In this document: in pieces, positions 24,381 to 37,200 of the stretch
How the letters are laid out: each line of letters starts with the position of its first letter
How positions within the stretch are numbered: position 1 is the stretch's first letter
NCBI GenBank assembly: GCA_018350325.1
Contig: JAEVLN010000016.1
Coordinates: 2,035,682-2,099,681 of the forward strand
DNA from: Globodera rostochiensis
Lineage: Eukaryota > Nematoda > Chromadorea > Rhabditida > Heteroderidae
Direction: 5' to 3'
DNA length: 64,000 nucleotides
Notes under the pieces: generated by a model
What the model was told of the DNA's origin: nothing
Seen by the model: only the letters and a program-made list of their open reading frames with translations
Database searches by the model: none
Translations under genes and position numbers: made by a program

Positions 24381-24500
24381 TGCGCTTAAGCGCCGTATTC
24401 TCTGCCGTCAATGCGATATTTCTTGTACTTTTTGTTGGATGCTCTCGTTTTGTCCACGATGTATTTCTCGATTTTGCTTCTGAGTAGGTCATCCTATTAG
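24381..24500 (-). CDS. Candidate C-terminal exon, Lys-rich tail
   Basis: On the minus strand, after an acceptor GCTAATAG, the frame reads DDLLRSKIEKYIVDKTRASN followed by a Lys/Tyr-rich stretch (NKKYKKYRIDGREYGA) to a TAA near 24390. The composition is typical of a real, charged C-terminus, and the reverse frame is Cys/Phe-rich and looks like a shadow. Other islands at 24715-24745 and 24890-24920 may be further exons. Each is also bracketed by acceptor and donor sites on the plus strand (27-nt blocks before GTATTA and GTACGT), so their orientation is open. Family unknown. Confidence 0.42.
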
Positions 24501-25009
24501 CTTGCATATAAGTGCATCATAGTCTTTAGTTTTTATTAAGATTTGCTATTTTTTTAAATGAATAATTATGTTTTCTTGCTTTAATAATTGTCGTCAGTTG
24601 CTAGAAAATAAATAAGGTGGATTATAACTTTAGTTTTCATTATAGATAATTTTATTTTAATGTTATAAATAGGAAATTTTAAAATCATTTTTCTTAAATT
24701 CCTTTTGCGATCATGCTAAGCAGGCGTCGCGTCCCGCAGCTGGATTCATCGTATTATTTCTCAAGAATTTATGTTGATTAAATAATTTTAGATAGATTTT
24801 TAAAAATACAACGATCTTAATATCATTTATTGTTAATAAATATTTTGAATTATTGGATACTTTAATCTATATCTAGATTTTAGCGCCGAACCGTCAGCCA
24901 CGAGCGCGGCGTACGTTTAAACATTCGTATAGAAATGTAAAAATAATAATTAAATCCATTAATTGTCGTTAATTTTTATATCCTGGCGCCCAGCGCTCTA
25001 AAAACTAAA

Positions 25010-26060
25010 ATTGGAAATTTTTTTCTAAATTACCAAAGAATAAATATTTAAAATGTATTTATTGAGTTTCAAGCCTTGGCTAATTTTGAAATTTGCCATT
25101 TTGCTCTAAATTGAAATGATATTTAAATATTGGTACTTTATGTTTTGAAATTTGCATTCATAAGGCATCTTTTTGTTGTGCTAGGTTCAGGAATAAACTT
25201 ATTTTTTATAAAATTTATTTAGCTTTTTTAATATGTAAAATTTTTATTTTTTTATAATCACTTTTTGAGAAATTACTTAGATGATGTTTCCATTATTTGT
25301 TAGTTTATTTATCACTGTTAAAGTTGGCTGCAAATGTATTGGCTAATGTATGCAACGATGCTGTTTTTTCAAATAGTATATATAAATATTAATATCAAAA
25401 AAAACAATCATTTAACTCATTATATAAAAAAATACACCAACCTTCTCACTTCAAAAATAATATTATTAGTAATTTACAAAAAAACCATTACGAATTAAAA
25501 TAGCTTATTATTTTTAAAACCATCAACAGACATGCAAAGTTGATTATGATGGCCGCCGTAAATGGTGTTATTATATTTAAATTTAAAAAAAGATATAAAG
25601 AGATGGTTTGAAATACAATATAGCGTAAGAAAAAATTGAAGGGCTAAATAAAAATTAATTGCAAATCGCATGTATTAAAACGCATTTTGGAATACAACAC
25701 TGTTTTACCTACTATAAACAGAAAAGAAATTGTCAATTTTTTTACTAAAAATAAAAACTAGTAAATCAAAAGTTTAAATTGTATTAAAAACGTTTTGATT
25801 CTATATAAGGTTCCGCAGCAAACAATTATAACAACTTTTTGCGAATCTCCCCGTGTAAGGCAACGACCGCCGCATTTTTTGTTTGTTTGCCAAAGGAATA
25901 GTCACTGTCTGCCTCTGCATCTCTGCGCTCCCATTACGTATTACCGAATCCAAAGAAAAGAATGGTGTTCTCAACTTTGTTCAACATTTAGACATCGTAT
26001 TTATTTGTCACATTAATTTGCAGCGAATTATTATTGTCTTAAACATATTCAAACCCATTG
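25010..26060. other. Upstream region of the MATH-BTB gene
   Basis: AT-rich up to about 25790. Between 25800 and 26060 GC rises and two overlapping plus frames of 60-73 codons are open. No start, splice or family evidence distinguishes them, and they may be 5' leader or promoter sequence of the gene starting at 26077. No trans-splice site could be assigned. Confidence 0.35.
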
Positions 26061-26076
26061 ATTAAAAAATACACTG

Positions 26077-27831
26077 ATGAAACGAACCAGAACCCAATCG
26101 CCGTCAAGTACGGATGCTGATCGGGCCCGAGGTCGCCCTCTCAACGATCGATTAATTTATTGATGTTTTTTTTTGCAGACAAAATGTACAGCCGCAGCGG
26201 CCAAATTTTGTTCCGAATGTCGTACTTCAAAGCATTTGCTAAAAGATATGACCCGCCGCGGTTTGGGAAACCGATAAGGTGGGGGACCCAGTCCAGTGGA
26301 ACGGTCAACATCAACGGATTGCTATGGGAAATCACGATCAAGGGTTGTGAATGTGCAGGTTGCTGCATTTAGAACGACGGGGCTCAGCGTAATCTTTGAT
26401 GCTTTCATTGGCCCACATTTTCCCAGGAACCGCCGCCAACCCAACCTGCATTGACATTGGCCTTTGCTGCCTTGGCGACAAAACTGGTAGACAATATTTT
26501 ATTAATGAATTAATATAACATTTTTAAATGACCTTCTCAATTTAAAGAAAACGTCTTTAGACATGGCCTGGTCTTGTCGTGCGGCAGTTCAATTCAGCGT
26601 TGTTTCATCAAAGAAAAGCGGTGAATGTCTTTTGAAACGAGGAGAGTTGGACAGCTTTGATGTTTACACTGCCAATTGTGTTAGCAATGACCATTTTTGT
26701 GCTTACACAGTTGAGGTGGATAATAATAATTTTCCATAAAAGTTAATTGTAATATCGTGGAAATTCTTGCGGCAGACAAATATGTACAAAATTAGCACAA
26801 ATTTTTTTATTAACAAAATCTGATGTCAGTTTTATGTGATCAATCAGTAATCAAACTTGAGGGTCCAATCGGGAATCGTTGGAAAAAATTGTTCACGCAC
26901 AAAAGAGCAAAAATGCATTCTCTGGGAATGTTCTCTAAGGCTTTTTTAGGAATTGATGGACCCAAAAAATGGCTTATACGTGGAGAAGGAAGGCACTGTG
27001 ACATTCAAAGCGGAAATAGTCGTGGAAGAGCCTAACGGAATGCGGTAAGTTTGCTTTTAAAATTGATTTGATCAGATCAATTGGATGCATTACTTGATAA
27101 GCCTAAAACTTTATTATCGATTCTTCTTTTCTGAATTCAAATTTCGTTTTAGCGGTGTGCGCCTTGAAGATGCTTTGCTGGTCAATGGAAAAGTTGTATA
27201 TGTGAATAAACACGTGAGTTAAATTAAATTGAAAATATTATTTTTAATTATATCATTTTCAGCTTTTGGCGGCCCATTCGAAATATTTCCGAACTTTGTT
27301 TTTTGGAGAAAACGCCGAAGAAAAGCCAAAAGTTCAAATTGACGAAGTCCCGAATGCCGTCGCTAATTTTGAACGACTTATCGCCACAATGTATATGCGC
27401 AACAAGGAGTTGGATGGTATAAAATTAAAATTAACCAAAATGATAATTTAAAATATTCAGATTATCGGGTGGAGGACATTTTACTGTTAGCAAATCGATT
27501 TTTGTTGGATTCCGTTGTGAATCGATGCGTTGAGTTTTTGTTGACGAAGAGCGATAAGTCGGCCATTTGCAAATTCCGATTGGCACACCAGTGCGGCATT
27601 ATTGGCATGAAGGTCCGAAATATGCAATTTTCTTTGATTTTTAAATTAATTTAGGAGAAAATTTTGAATGAGATGACCAAGGAGGACTTTGAGATTTCTT
27701 GGGAGAATTACGTGGACAATTATTCGGAAAACACCAAAATGGGGGCTGAAGCAATGAAGGAACTGTGTGAACGGCACGATGAACTTTCCTACACCGATCA
27801 TATTGATGAAAACAATTCACATTTTGATTAA
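26077..27831 (+). CDS. MATH-BTB domain protein, intact nine-exon gene (362 aa)
   Basis: MATH-BTB proteins typically act as substrate adaptors of CUL3 ubiquitin ligases: the MATH domain binds the substrate and BTB binds CUL3. Exons read by eye: 26077-26131, 26179-26358, 26427-26486, 26561-26715, 26950-27044, 27153-27213, 27263-27416, 27461-27612, 27655-27831. All introns are GT-AG (42-234 bp), all phases agree, and the sum is 363 codons with TAA. The start is [15 protein letters not shown] spans about residues 28-180 ([44 protein letters not shown]). BTB spans about 182-285 ([50 protein letters not shown]). A helical C-terminal tail follows ([27 protein letters not shown]). No stop or frameshift was found. 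Such genes are multicopy in nematodes. The long intron 4 (26716-26949) contains a spurious open frame. The gene is followed 90 bp later by satellite remnants. Confidence 0.88.
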
Positions 27832-27919
27832 CAAATTTTTGCAAATTTACTTTTTCGATGAAAATCTTATCGTTTCTTTCATTCATCAAAATTAATTACA
27901 AAAGTCATGGTATTCTTTG

Positions 27920-28225
27920 AAATTTTATTTTTTGAAGCATTAGTGTGCTTAAAAGAGAGAGTCAGGCAGCGAGAGTAATTTGGACATGAACGCACCCCAT
28001 CTAAAAATTGTTTTAGTTTAATTTCTGAAAATTTTATTTTTTGAAGATAGTGTGCTAAAAAGAGAGAGTCAGACGACGACATGAACGCACCCCATCTAAA
28101 AATTGTTTTAGTTTACTTATTTGAAATTTTATTTTTTGAAGAAATAGTGTGCTAAAAAGAGAGAGTCAGACGACGAAAGTAATTTGGGCATCAACACACC
28201 CTATCTAAAAATTGTTTTAGTTTAA
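27920..28225. repeat. Satellite remnant C (three decayed copies)
   Basis: Three diverged copies of the 108-bp satellite unit directly downstream of the MATH-BTB gene. Shared blocks are TTTTTTGAAGAAATAGTGTG, CTAAAAAGAGAGAGTCAGAC and CACCCCATCTAAAAATTG. All three share private changes (for example AAAAATTGTTTTAGTTTA), showing local amplification independent of array B. Confidence 0.88.
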
Positions 28226-28229
28226 ATTA

Positions 28230-31200
28230 TAAACACTTAGCGTAGCGGTAATTAATTTTATTAAAATTAATTCTTAAATTAACGCGATTGCCACATTGTC
28301 GTGGGTAGCCTCCGTGAACGCCGTTAAAAATCGTTAATTTTACAGCATTTAAAGAATGATTAAAATAGGGAGGTACTCATAAAAAAACTCAAATTAAATG
28401 AAGAAGTTCAATACAAATAAAAGCATTATTATTTCAAATTATGAACCATAGGGTGAATATTTGAGATTTAAAAGACGGTAAAATTATTTATAAAATAAAA
28501 AACTAAACATACATTGAAAAGAAAATATTAAAATATGAAATAGAGCATTAAAATGATTCGCCATTTATGTCTTAAAATCATTAATTTATAAAGAAAAAAC
28601 TAAAATCAATTAAAAATAAACATACAAAACAAAAGATTTTTAATTTTTTTCCGTGTCATTAAGCAATTGTAATTTACCATGATTTAAAACGTTTAGCAAA
28701 TCTCGTTTTTGAAAAGTACTGCCATATATAAATATGTAAGTGTTAGTCAATTGTTTATACACACATAAATTTTATTGTTGGATCAAGCTAATTTTATTGT
28801 TGGCCATGTTAGAATCAATTGAGTTGCCCTTGAGGTGCAATTATTTTAAAAATTTAACATTCTTATTATGTTTTGGTCATTACGTGATGGATATTTATAA
28901 TATTGCTTTAAAATATTCAGTTTGATAACAGTTGCACTGTTTTTTGAAATTTATTGCTCACTTTTCTTGTCTTTGGAGGATTGTAACATTAATTTGTTTT
29001 AACAATTGGTTGTTATAAACATAATATTTTATTAATAGATGTTGATTTGTCTTATTGTTAATGTGAAAGCAACAATCTTTTTCTTTCTGTAATTTTTTAT
29101 TTAATCATTTTCTTATAATGGGGCTCACAGGAACTTCTACTCCCTTGACACGAGGCAGCCTTGGTTCGAATGTCGCAGTTTTAAATTTATTTTTATTAAC
29201 TTAACAATTTGCATCCGAAATTTGTTTAATTTACCTTTTTCATTGGTTTAGTTTGATTGTTTTGTGTGTTGGTATTATTAAAATAATTTCAATATTAGTT
29301 ATTTGTTTTTAATCATTTTTTTTGCTATAATAAAACAATTTGGCATAGCGATTGTCGGATACACATTAATCATGTATTTGTAAATAAAAAAGTTTTATAT
29401 GATCACTATATTTAAATATATACAAATAATGAAATGTACTTAAATTATATTTGAATGAAATAATTGAGCATTGAACTTTTCTTATTTGAATAACAGGCTG
29501 TTCATGAAACTATTTTATTTATTTTTATATAAGATTATAATCTTTTTTATTTTGTTTAAAATTTATTTAGAAAGTAAAAATTAATAAATTTTTGAATTAA
29601 ATTTAAGCAAAAAATTCCGAGTATCGATAAAGAATTTAATCAACAATTATCAATTAATTAATTTTATTTGGAAAACTAAAAAGTAAAAGAAGAATTTGAT
29701 TTATTTTTTAGATTCTGTTGAATATAAAAATATAATATAAAGTCACTGTCAAATTTTAGCCACAAATCTTACTTACCAATGTCGTCTGAGTAAAAAATAA
29801 ATAAAAAATATTTTTCAAATAGAAACTGTATTCTAAAAAAATTGCATTCATATAACTAACAAGAATTGTCTGGATTGATACTCATATATTTTTTGCAGGG
29901 GTAAAAATTATACCCACATAAAATATTTGATATTAAAACAAAAAGATTAATATCGTTTTTATGTTTAATAACAAATTTTATTAATAAAATAAGAAATAAT
30001 ACGTTATTTGTTGATTTATCTAAAATGGTTCTAATTGAATAAGAAATTAAAAACTGCAAAATATCATAATACCATTTCCAGATACTTTAAAATTTATAAT
30101 AATTGGTTATTGAAAAAAATCTTTTGGATTTAACGGCGCCGGCCGGTTGCTCAATATAAAATGAAAAATATTATTAGCAAGAGTATTAGAATGAATGTAA
30201 TATTGTATAGTTTTGCATAAAGAAATTTATTAATATTTGTTGGGGTTTTTACTCATTTTTATAAACCGAACCAATTATAATTTATTCTTTAGAAGTTTAA
30301 ACCATAATTTAATTTTAGTTTACTTTTTGTATCAAATCATAAAAACATTAATATAAAATTCCCAATTTTTGAAAATGTTCACAATTCGAAAGTATTTGTT
30401 CCAGCGGTTGCACTATCAAAATATGCTGAGCCTGAAGATCAAAATAATGAATGATTCTTAATTAACAGAGTTAATAAATTTAATAATAACAAATGCTGCG
30501 TTGAGAGTGCGCCAAATTTTTAGTCCTTTTTTGCAAAAATTTATGTGTTTAGAACACCCAGAACTAATTTGTAAATTAGGAAAATCTTTAAATTAAGTAA
30601 ACTTATAAACAGCAAAATAAATGATTATATTTTAAGGTATAGTTTAAGATTAATTTATGATTAATTTGCTAGTTTTGTCTAAGGTTAGGTGAATCTAAAG
30701 TCAAATGGTATGGTTTAATTTTTTTTCTTTCGGCGTTTTTATCCTCCCTTTTTTGTGTTTCAGACCGTTGAGTTTACATCTAGAAAGTTATAAATTTTAT
30801 TTTATTCTTGGGTTTTATTCGGGCAAATTTTGATGCATTCATTTTGCCCAAATCCTAAATGTTATTTTGTTTTTCTTGGATTTTTTCCATAACCTTTTAC
30901 TTTTCATAACATTTTCTTAAAATTTTGATTTATTTCTTTTTTCTTTATTTTGATTAATTGACAGACATAAAAATATTATTAAATACATTTAAGACTTGTA
31001 AAAATTTTACTTATAATTTAGATGCTTATATTGCAAACACCAAAACACATATACGTTACATACTTCGTTTGTTGGCAATTTAGATCTGAATTCCTTTAAT
31101 TTATTATTGTTAAATTTAAAAAAACGAATTTGGGTATTTTAAGCAAGCATTGCAAATTTTCGTCGATGCCACCCAATTTTAAAAGGGTTTCAAGTTTTAA

Positions 31201-32300
31201 AAGAATAGGGCAGAAATGTTTATTTACTCAACTGCGAGTTTTTGATTATAAAGTTCGAAAATTTTTTCGCTTTTGGATTCCTCTGGCTAGGGTTGTAAAC
31301 TTTTATTATTTTTTTTGTTTTGTTTCATCACAGAAAAACATATAATCAATTTTTATTTTATCTTAATATCAAATTTAAACTTTACCTCTTGGATTGGATT
31401 GAATAGTTATCTTTTTTTGATGCTAAAATTTTCTAAAATATTTCATCGAAAATTATTATTTATTTTTTGCTAAATTTATAAATTAAATACAACTTAAGAT
31501 AAAATATTAAGTAATTCAATGCAGCTAAACGTCAAAACATAATCATAAATGAAAAAACTTTCTGAAATATGTATAATGAAAAGTTCAACTGTAAAGAAAA
31601 ATTCATTCAAAATAAATAAATTAAAATTAACTTTAAAATTTGAGCATTAAAAAGAAAAATATAAAATCATAGCTGATAAGACAAACCAAGCGCTAATGAA
31701 CCATCTTTATTATACCAACTCAGGTTGAATCAAAGGATATGATTATATTTTATAAAATCGAATAATAATCAAATTGAATATTTCATTATGTTTTAATGGC
31801 GCTTTATGCGAAGAAATACAAACGACTTTTTACTTCTACTAATTTGTTTTAAAGAGACAAGTATTCTTAGTTATAAAAGCATTAAATTTTACGATTCAAA
31901 TATTATTTATTTGTTTGCTACATAATCAAATTATTTATCATTATTTATAGCTTTATGGAAAATTGCAATTTTTCAAAAAAGTAAAACATTTCACGTAGTA
32001 ATGCCCACCAAAAATTAATTATTCTAAATAGAGAAAAACAAAAATCATATACGTCGCGGTAACAACACCAGGCGGCTTCATAAATGAACTTGGGAACGTC
32101 CACTCACACAACATTAACAGATATAAACAATTCATCTGTGTCTCATAACGATGAACTAAATTTATATACATTAAATACATAAAAAAATAAAAAATCTTTA
32201 AAGACAATTTTAAAAACGTAGAATTAAACGACATCATAATAATTGATCAATTTGGAAGATTTCAAAAGTGTAACTGCATACATACAAACCTAAAATATTA
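28230..32300. other. Long AT-rich interval without supported gene
   Basis: No convincing exon except a weak plus candidate near 30400-30450 (after GTTCCAG, frame VALSKYAEPEDQNNE plus stop). About 30540-30700 is a diverged direct duplicate of about 43835-44010 (shared order: GAACACCCA, GAAAATCTTTAAAT, AAGTAAACTT, TTTGTCTAA). A GC-rich spot (GGCGCCGGCCGG) lies at about 30135-30147. Confidence 0.45.
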
Positions 32301-32309
32301 TAAAAAAAT

Positions 32310-32590
32310 TCTAAGTAAAATTTATTTTCAAATTATTTATATATAATAATATTTTTATTGGTGCAATAAAACGGTCTAATAATAATTGGGTAATTTCGTA
32401 ATATATAGATGTTTGGTTGGTATATTTAAAATCAAAAACAAAACGTTCTGACGATGGAAAGCAGATTATTTTGTCAAAAAAAGGTTGTGTAAATTTATTT
32501 GCTTGCGACTGACAAACTGTTCCATTTGTGACGTTGGAGGGACCGCCTGACCAAATCAATGGGAATTTAACGGAAACTATCTTGGTAAAA
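32310..32590. CDS. Candidate exon, strand unresolved
   Basis: On the minus strand, after a good acceptor (GATTTGGTCAG near 32553), about 80 codons stay open: GGPSNVTNGTVCQSQANKFT and onward, with several N-glycosylation sequons (NVT, NGT, NQT). On the plus strand the same DNA reads QTVPFVTLEGPPDQINGNLT ... TIL ending exactly at a GTAAAA donor. Either could be an extracellular-protein exon. I cannot resolve the strand. Confidence 0.33.
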
Positions 32591-33339
32591 AAACATAAGA
32601 GTCTGCGCAGAAGTGCTTGTTTGATTTATAAAAATGATAAAATAGGAAAAAATAATCTATCAAATAAATATGACAATAAAAAAAAAATTACGTTTATAAG
32701 CTTGCCCACATCAAAAAAATATTGGTTAAAATATTAATTATTCTAATAAATAAGCCTGCTGTACGTGACAATACTGTCCACATTTAAAATCATAATTTTA
32801 TATAATTATAGCATTTGTTTTATATTATAATAGTATATTTTCTAAATTAACTGCCAAATTTGTAAAAACACAGAATTTTTGCGCTTATTGTTTGAACTAC
32901 ACTTCATTTAAGTGCGCATTAATTGTAAATCAGTTTTTTGGGACATATTGGGCCGACTTTTACCATTGCCATGTGACGGTAAATCAAAAACCTTATTACA
33001 AATTAATTCTTCTTTATTGATCATCTTAACATTGTTTGTGCTCTTAACATTATTTATGGTTATATTATATATTTTATAGTTAATGTTACTTTAAATGGTG
33101 AAAGGTTGACATTAAATCATCTCCTTATTAACAAAATTCCTGGCTTTTTTGAACTAACAAATAAGACCTAAGTTATTGAGGTCGAACGCGGGTGCTCTAT
33201 ATTAGAGCAGAGATGATTTCTATTTTTTAATTTATTTATTAACAAATTTGTTTTAGTTAATCTGTTACAACTTCATTTAATCTGATAATTTATTATTGTA
33301 AAGCAATATCAGAATCAACATTACAGAATAAAAATAAAA

Positions 33340-33600
33340 CCAATCGCTTTGGCCGAACTCCATCTGGACGTAAACGTTTCCAATACTCACAGATGACTAA
33401 ATCCAGGCCCAGAAGCAATGAACGATAATGATTAATAAAAGTTAAAAATAAAAAAAGAATTTAAAGCAAATTAACAAATACATTTTATTTTCAACTCCAA
33501 ATCGGCATAAGATATTCAGATGATGTTCTACGTAAGCGAAACACCAATGAAAGGAGGATGGTGGATGGATGGCAAGAATCAATAACATTATGAAAAAAGA
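33340..33600. CDS. Two adjacent candidate exon islands
   Basis: Near 33350-33400 a minus frame after GGATTTAG reads CEYWKRLRPDGVRPKRLV. At about 33512-33595 a plus acceptor (AAGATATTCAG) is followed either by MMFY and a GTAAGC donor, or by DVLRKRNTNERRMVDGWQES and a stop. The two islands favour opposite strands and no family is recognised. Confidence 0.27.
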
Positions 33601-33993
33601 GGAAATCGTTTAAAAATTGATTTAAAATTATTTATTAAAACTTTTTCATATTCAATGGCAATAAACTTATTTATATACATAATTTGACACAATTTTGATA
33701 TAAATCAATCAAAAAAATTAGAAATGTGATAAACAATTTTAAAATAAATTTTTGAATAGGACACCACTATTCAATTTAAGATCAAAAATATATAAAGAAT
33801 TTTAGTTAATCGTCATAGATGTTTTTCAACAGTAGAATTAAATTAAATGACACTATACACTTTTGTAGTTCTATGTAATTTATAATTTTTGGGACTCGTA
33901 GAATTCAGAAATTCCTATCCATTTGTTTTTGCTTATTATTTTTTCTTACGTCTATTAAATAATATTTTAAAAATCAGATAAATTTATAAGCAG

Positions 33994-34205
33994 TAGGGTG
34001 CGAGAAATGGGCTTGGACCCGAGCGGGAATTTTTTCATTTTTTGGCCGGGCGGTATCCGGTAAATACCCGGATTCCGGGAAAATCCCGGTATCGGGCGGG
34101 TATTTTTGAAAATTTTGAAACTGCACCAAAGTCGGCGCAAAAGAGGCATCACCCTTCTGCTGGTGCGGGTCGGCGGTGCCGATTGGCGCCTCGGGAAGCA
34201 CCATA
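33994..34205. mobile_element. Decayed hAT-like fragment with hairpin
   Basis: Begins TAGGGTGCGAGAAATGGG and contains CCGGTATC/CCCGG-rich subterminal repeats plus the CGGCGGTGCC-GATT-GGCGCC hairpin at 34171-34190. The right end GCACCATA is an imperfect inverted match to TAGGGTGC. No target duplication was found. It resembles a short internal-deletion derivative of the element at 51238-52342. The 61- and 76-codon minus frames across it are by-products. Confidence 0.5.
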
Positions 34206-37200
34206 AAAATAATAATTTTTAATATATTATCTCCTGTTATTGCGCTTATTGGAACATTAATTTATATTATTCCTGGCGTTAAAAATTGATAAAGCCCAAA
34301 AAATACGAAAATAATTAAATTTAGAAAAATGTAATTTAAAACTTGAACTTTCTAGTTAAAAAAATAAGCAATTCAACAAGTTAAATGATCATAAAGCACT
34401 TGAAAATTTGGCAAAACAACTGGATTAAAATGTATTCTGGTCGATTAGAACCATATTAATATGTACTCACCAAATCAAACTAAAAAATACCTAAATATAT
34501 AAAAAGACAGTAATATTTAAAAATTAATTTCTTAAGGGAAAAAATTAAAATTAAAAAAATTAATTGCTAAATATTTCTAATCAAAAAAAGCAATCACCAA
34601 TTTCTCATTCAATTAATCATACATAACTTTGCAAAAGTAATTAAAAATACATAAACGTTTCACAACAATCATTTATTGCCTAATTATTAAAAGACAATTG
34701 TATTAATTAAGTGTGAGAAGACCGGAAATACAACGAAAGAAAATGTTACAATAAAATCTTCTTAACAACTAACTCAAAATATGAAAAATTGTTTGTTTTT
34801 ATATTTGAAAAACTAACAAACAGAAACTACAGTAATAATTGAATTATTTAACGAACATTTACTTGACCAAGCGGTTTTTAAGCTGAAAGATCATCCGATA
34901 AGTAATGATGCCTGTTCTATTATAAATAATATAATAAATGAGCATAAAAGCTATTGGTAATACATTAATCGGAAACACAATTACATATTTTCGTAATTAA
35001 AAATTTTGCTTTACAACTGTTTATAAAATATAATGAAATCATCAAAACATTTAATAATATAGAAAAATTTTAAAATTTAAAGGTTGGTTATCTTACAATC
35101 TATTCAATTTGTACCTTAAAATAAATCTAAGAATATAACAATTAAAAGTATTTAAATAATAGCACAAAAACGGGTTAGCTTCAATAAGAATATAATTAAC
35201 TTGAAGACGTCAAAAATATAACAACTATTTGAATTAAAAGTTTGAAAAAGGCAAAGTAATGTTAAAAAAGTTTGATCGACTTGGAACACAAAAACAGTCA
35301 ACTGAAAATTCAACTAGCGAATACTTTTTAAAAACTAATGGCTGACCGCCGTTAGTTAGTTAGTGAAGACATATATGGCCTCGGCTCTCAATTAAAATGG
35401 ACCACCCATCCGAAGACGTGCGTAAACTACATTACAAAAATTTGCGACAACGAGCTCCAATGGCAAAGGCCGCCTCGCACCTATCTAATGAAAATTATGC
35501 TTAAAATAATTATAAAAAACAAAATCTAAATAACAATTCTTTTAAGTCTATGCATTAATCCGTGAATAATATAGACACAAAATGGCGAAAAGATAAATAA
35601 GTCTGAAAATCAGCGTCATCAAACTCACGCTTAATTCGTGGCAATTACATCATTTTGAAGAGATCGCAAACGCTCCCTAACCCAAATGATTTTCATAAAT
35701 GTAATTAATATTATTTATATTAAAAGCGCAATTGCTATTTAAAAACAATTTAAACAACGCGGAATCTTTTTGAATGCAACGTCAATTTTAATGCTTCCAA
35801 CTATATAATCAACAATAATAATTCTAATTTATTGTGATATACAATTAATCATTTTTATTCTTTGGTGCTAAATCAATGATTATGTGCAGAAGCTGCCCTT
35901 TAATAGCAAAAGTAATTAAAAAATTAACATATTTTTGAATGTGAGATTTAAAAGGTACAGTATATAACCAGCGTTTGCGGAATTGTTAAGCGTTTGTCTT
36001 GAAATTTTTATAATATATGTATAATCTTTTAAAATGTGTAACCAACTGCATAATATTCCAGCTAAAATTTGCTTTAGTCGCGACTTAAATAAACCTCGAC
36101 GATTACATCTTAATAATTACAAATTATACCTTAAAATATAGAATAAATATATATATTAGTAAAATTATTCACTATTATAGTTTTATTATTATTATTGCAG
36201 CGAATTATCGCTATCAACATTATTAATCAAAGCAATAAATCTGTTAATTCTGTTTATTTGAAGACTGGAAACTGTAAGCAATTTCAATGCTTGTTATCTA
36301 TTGAGTTATTTATGGTTTTTTTCAAACAACAAAAACACAAAAAAAATCTAATAAAATTATATTGATAGTTTTGGCTCGAACTTAAAAAGGTATAAAATTA
36401 ATATTTCAGATCTTAATTTCATTAATCAAATTTCTTTTACATGAAGAAATTTGTTAAAATTATGGTTGGATTTATTTTTAGATTTATGGTTTATCATCTA
36501 ACTCATTGTGTCAGACGGCTGCTTCAGGTGTTATGAGTTAGTTAATTGTGTAAAAAGATTTCGAACTAAGACACTAATAATGCACATCTAATGCTATGGA
36601 AAGAATATTTTTTGCAAAAAAAAATAATGCTATTCAATTTTTCGCCAATTAGGAAACTCGTGCGCACCTATCCGCTACCGTCCACAAAAGCATTTTAATA
36701 AATGCATATGTTTATAGCATTTTCAAATTAACTAATTTATAAATGAGAACAGTAAATTTATTCTTCTTATCGATTATTAATTTTAATGTTATTTTTAAAC
36801 CAAATTGCCAAATATTCATTTATACTGGATAAACAATTATAACTGCTTTAACTGGTTAATAACAGTTAATTTACGGCAAACTTTCGCAAAACAACTCACT
36901 AAAATTATACCTAATTTAAATTTTATTTTATAAAGAAGAACAACAAAAAAAACATTTCTCATTTATATCAACTTGCCCTATATTTTAATTTCTAATTTTT
37001 ATAATCTATAAAAATTTCAACCTACCATGCCTTTTTTTGCATAGTTGAGACGTACTTTATTGCTTGAACTTGAAATATAAATACCTCTTAAATTATTGTA
37101 TTTCCAAGAACGAAATTTAAGCGGTTGATTGTTGGAAGACGAAAAGAAATGACGTGGATTTGCACCTTGTTTTCACAAAATAAATGTATACAAAACTACT

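Noticed and set aside
26823..27035. 70-codon ORF (…[20 protein letters not shown]…) as a MATH exon
   Set aside because: It breaks the MATH frame. Using the GTGGAT donor at 26716 and the TTTTTTAG acceptor at 26949 places most of it in an intron and restores a canonical MATH sequence.
27641..28082. Minus-strand ORFs at the 3' end of the MATH-BTB gene
   Set aside because: One is antisense to exon 9; the other is encoded by the satellite remnant.
29110..29175. tRNA-like segment with GGTTCGAAT
   Set aside because: The T stem does not pair and no cloverleaf can be drawn.
33165..33230. tRNA-like GAGGTCGAACGCGGGTGC segment
   Set aside because: A hairpin (GCTCTA/TAGAGC) is present but no acceptor stem or correct T arm.
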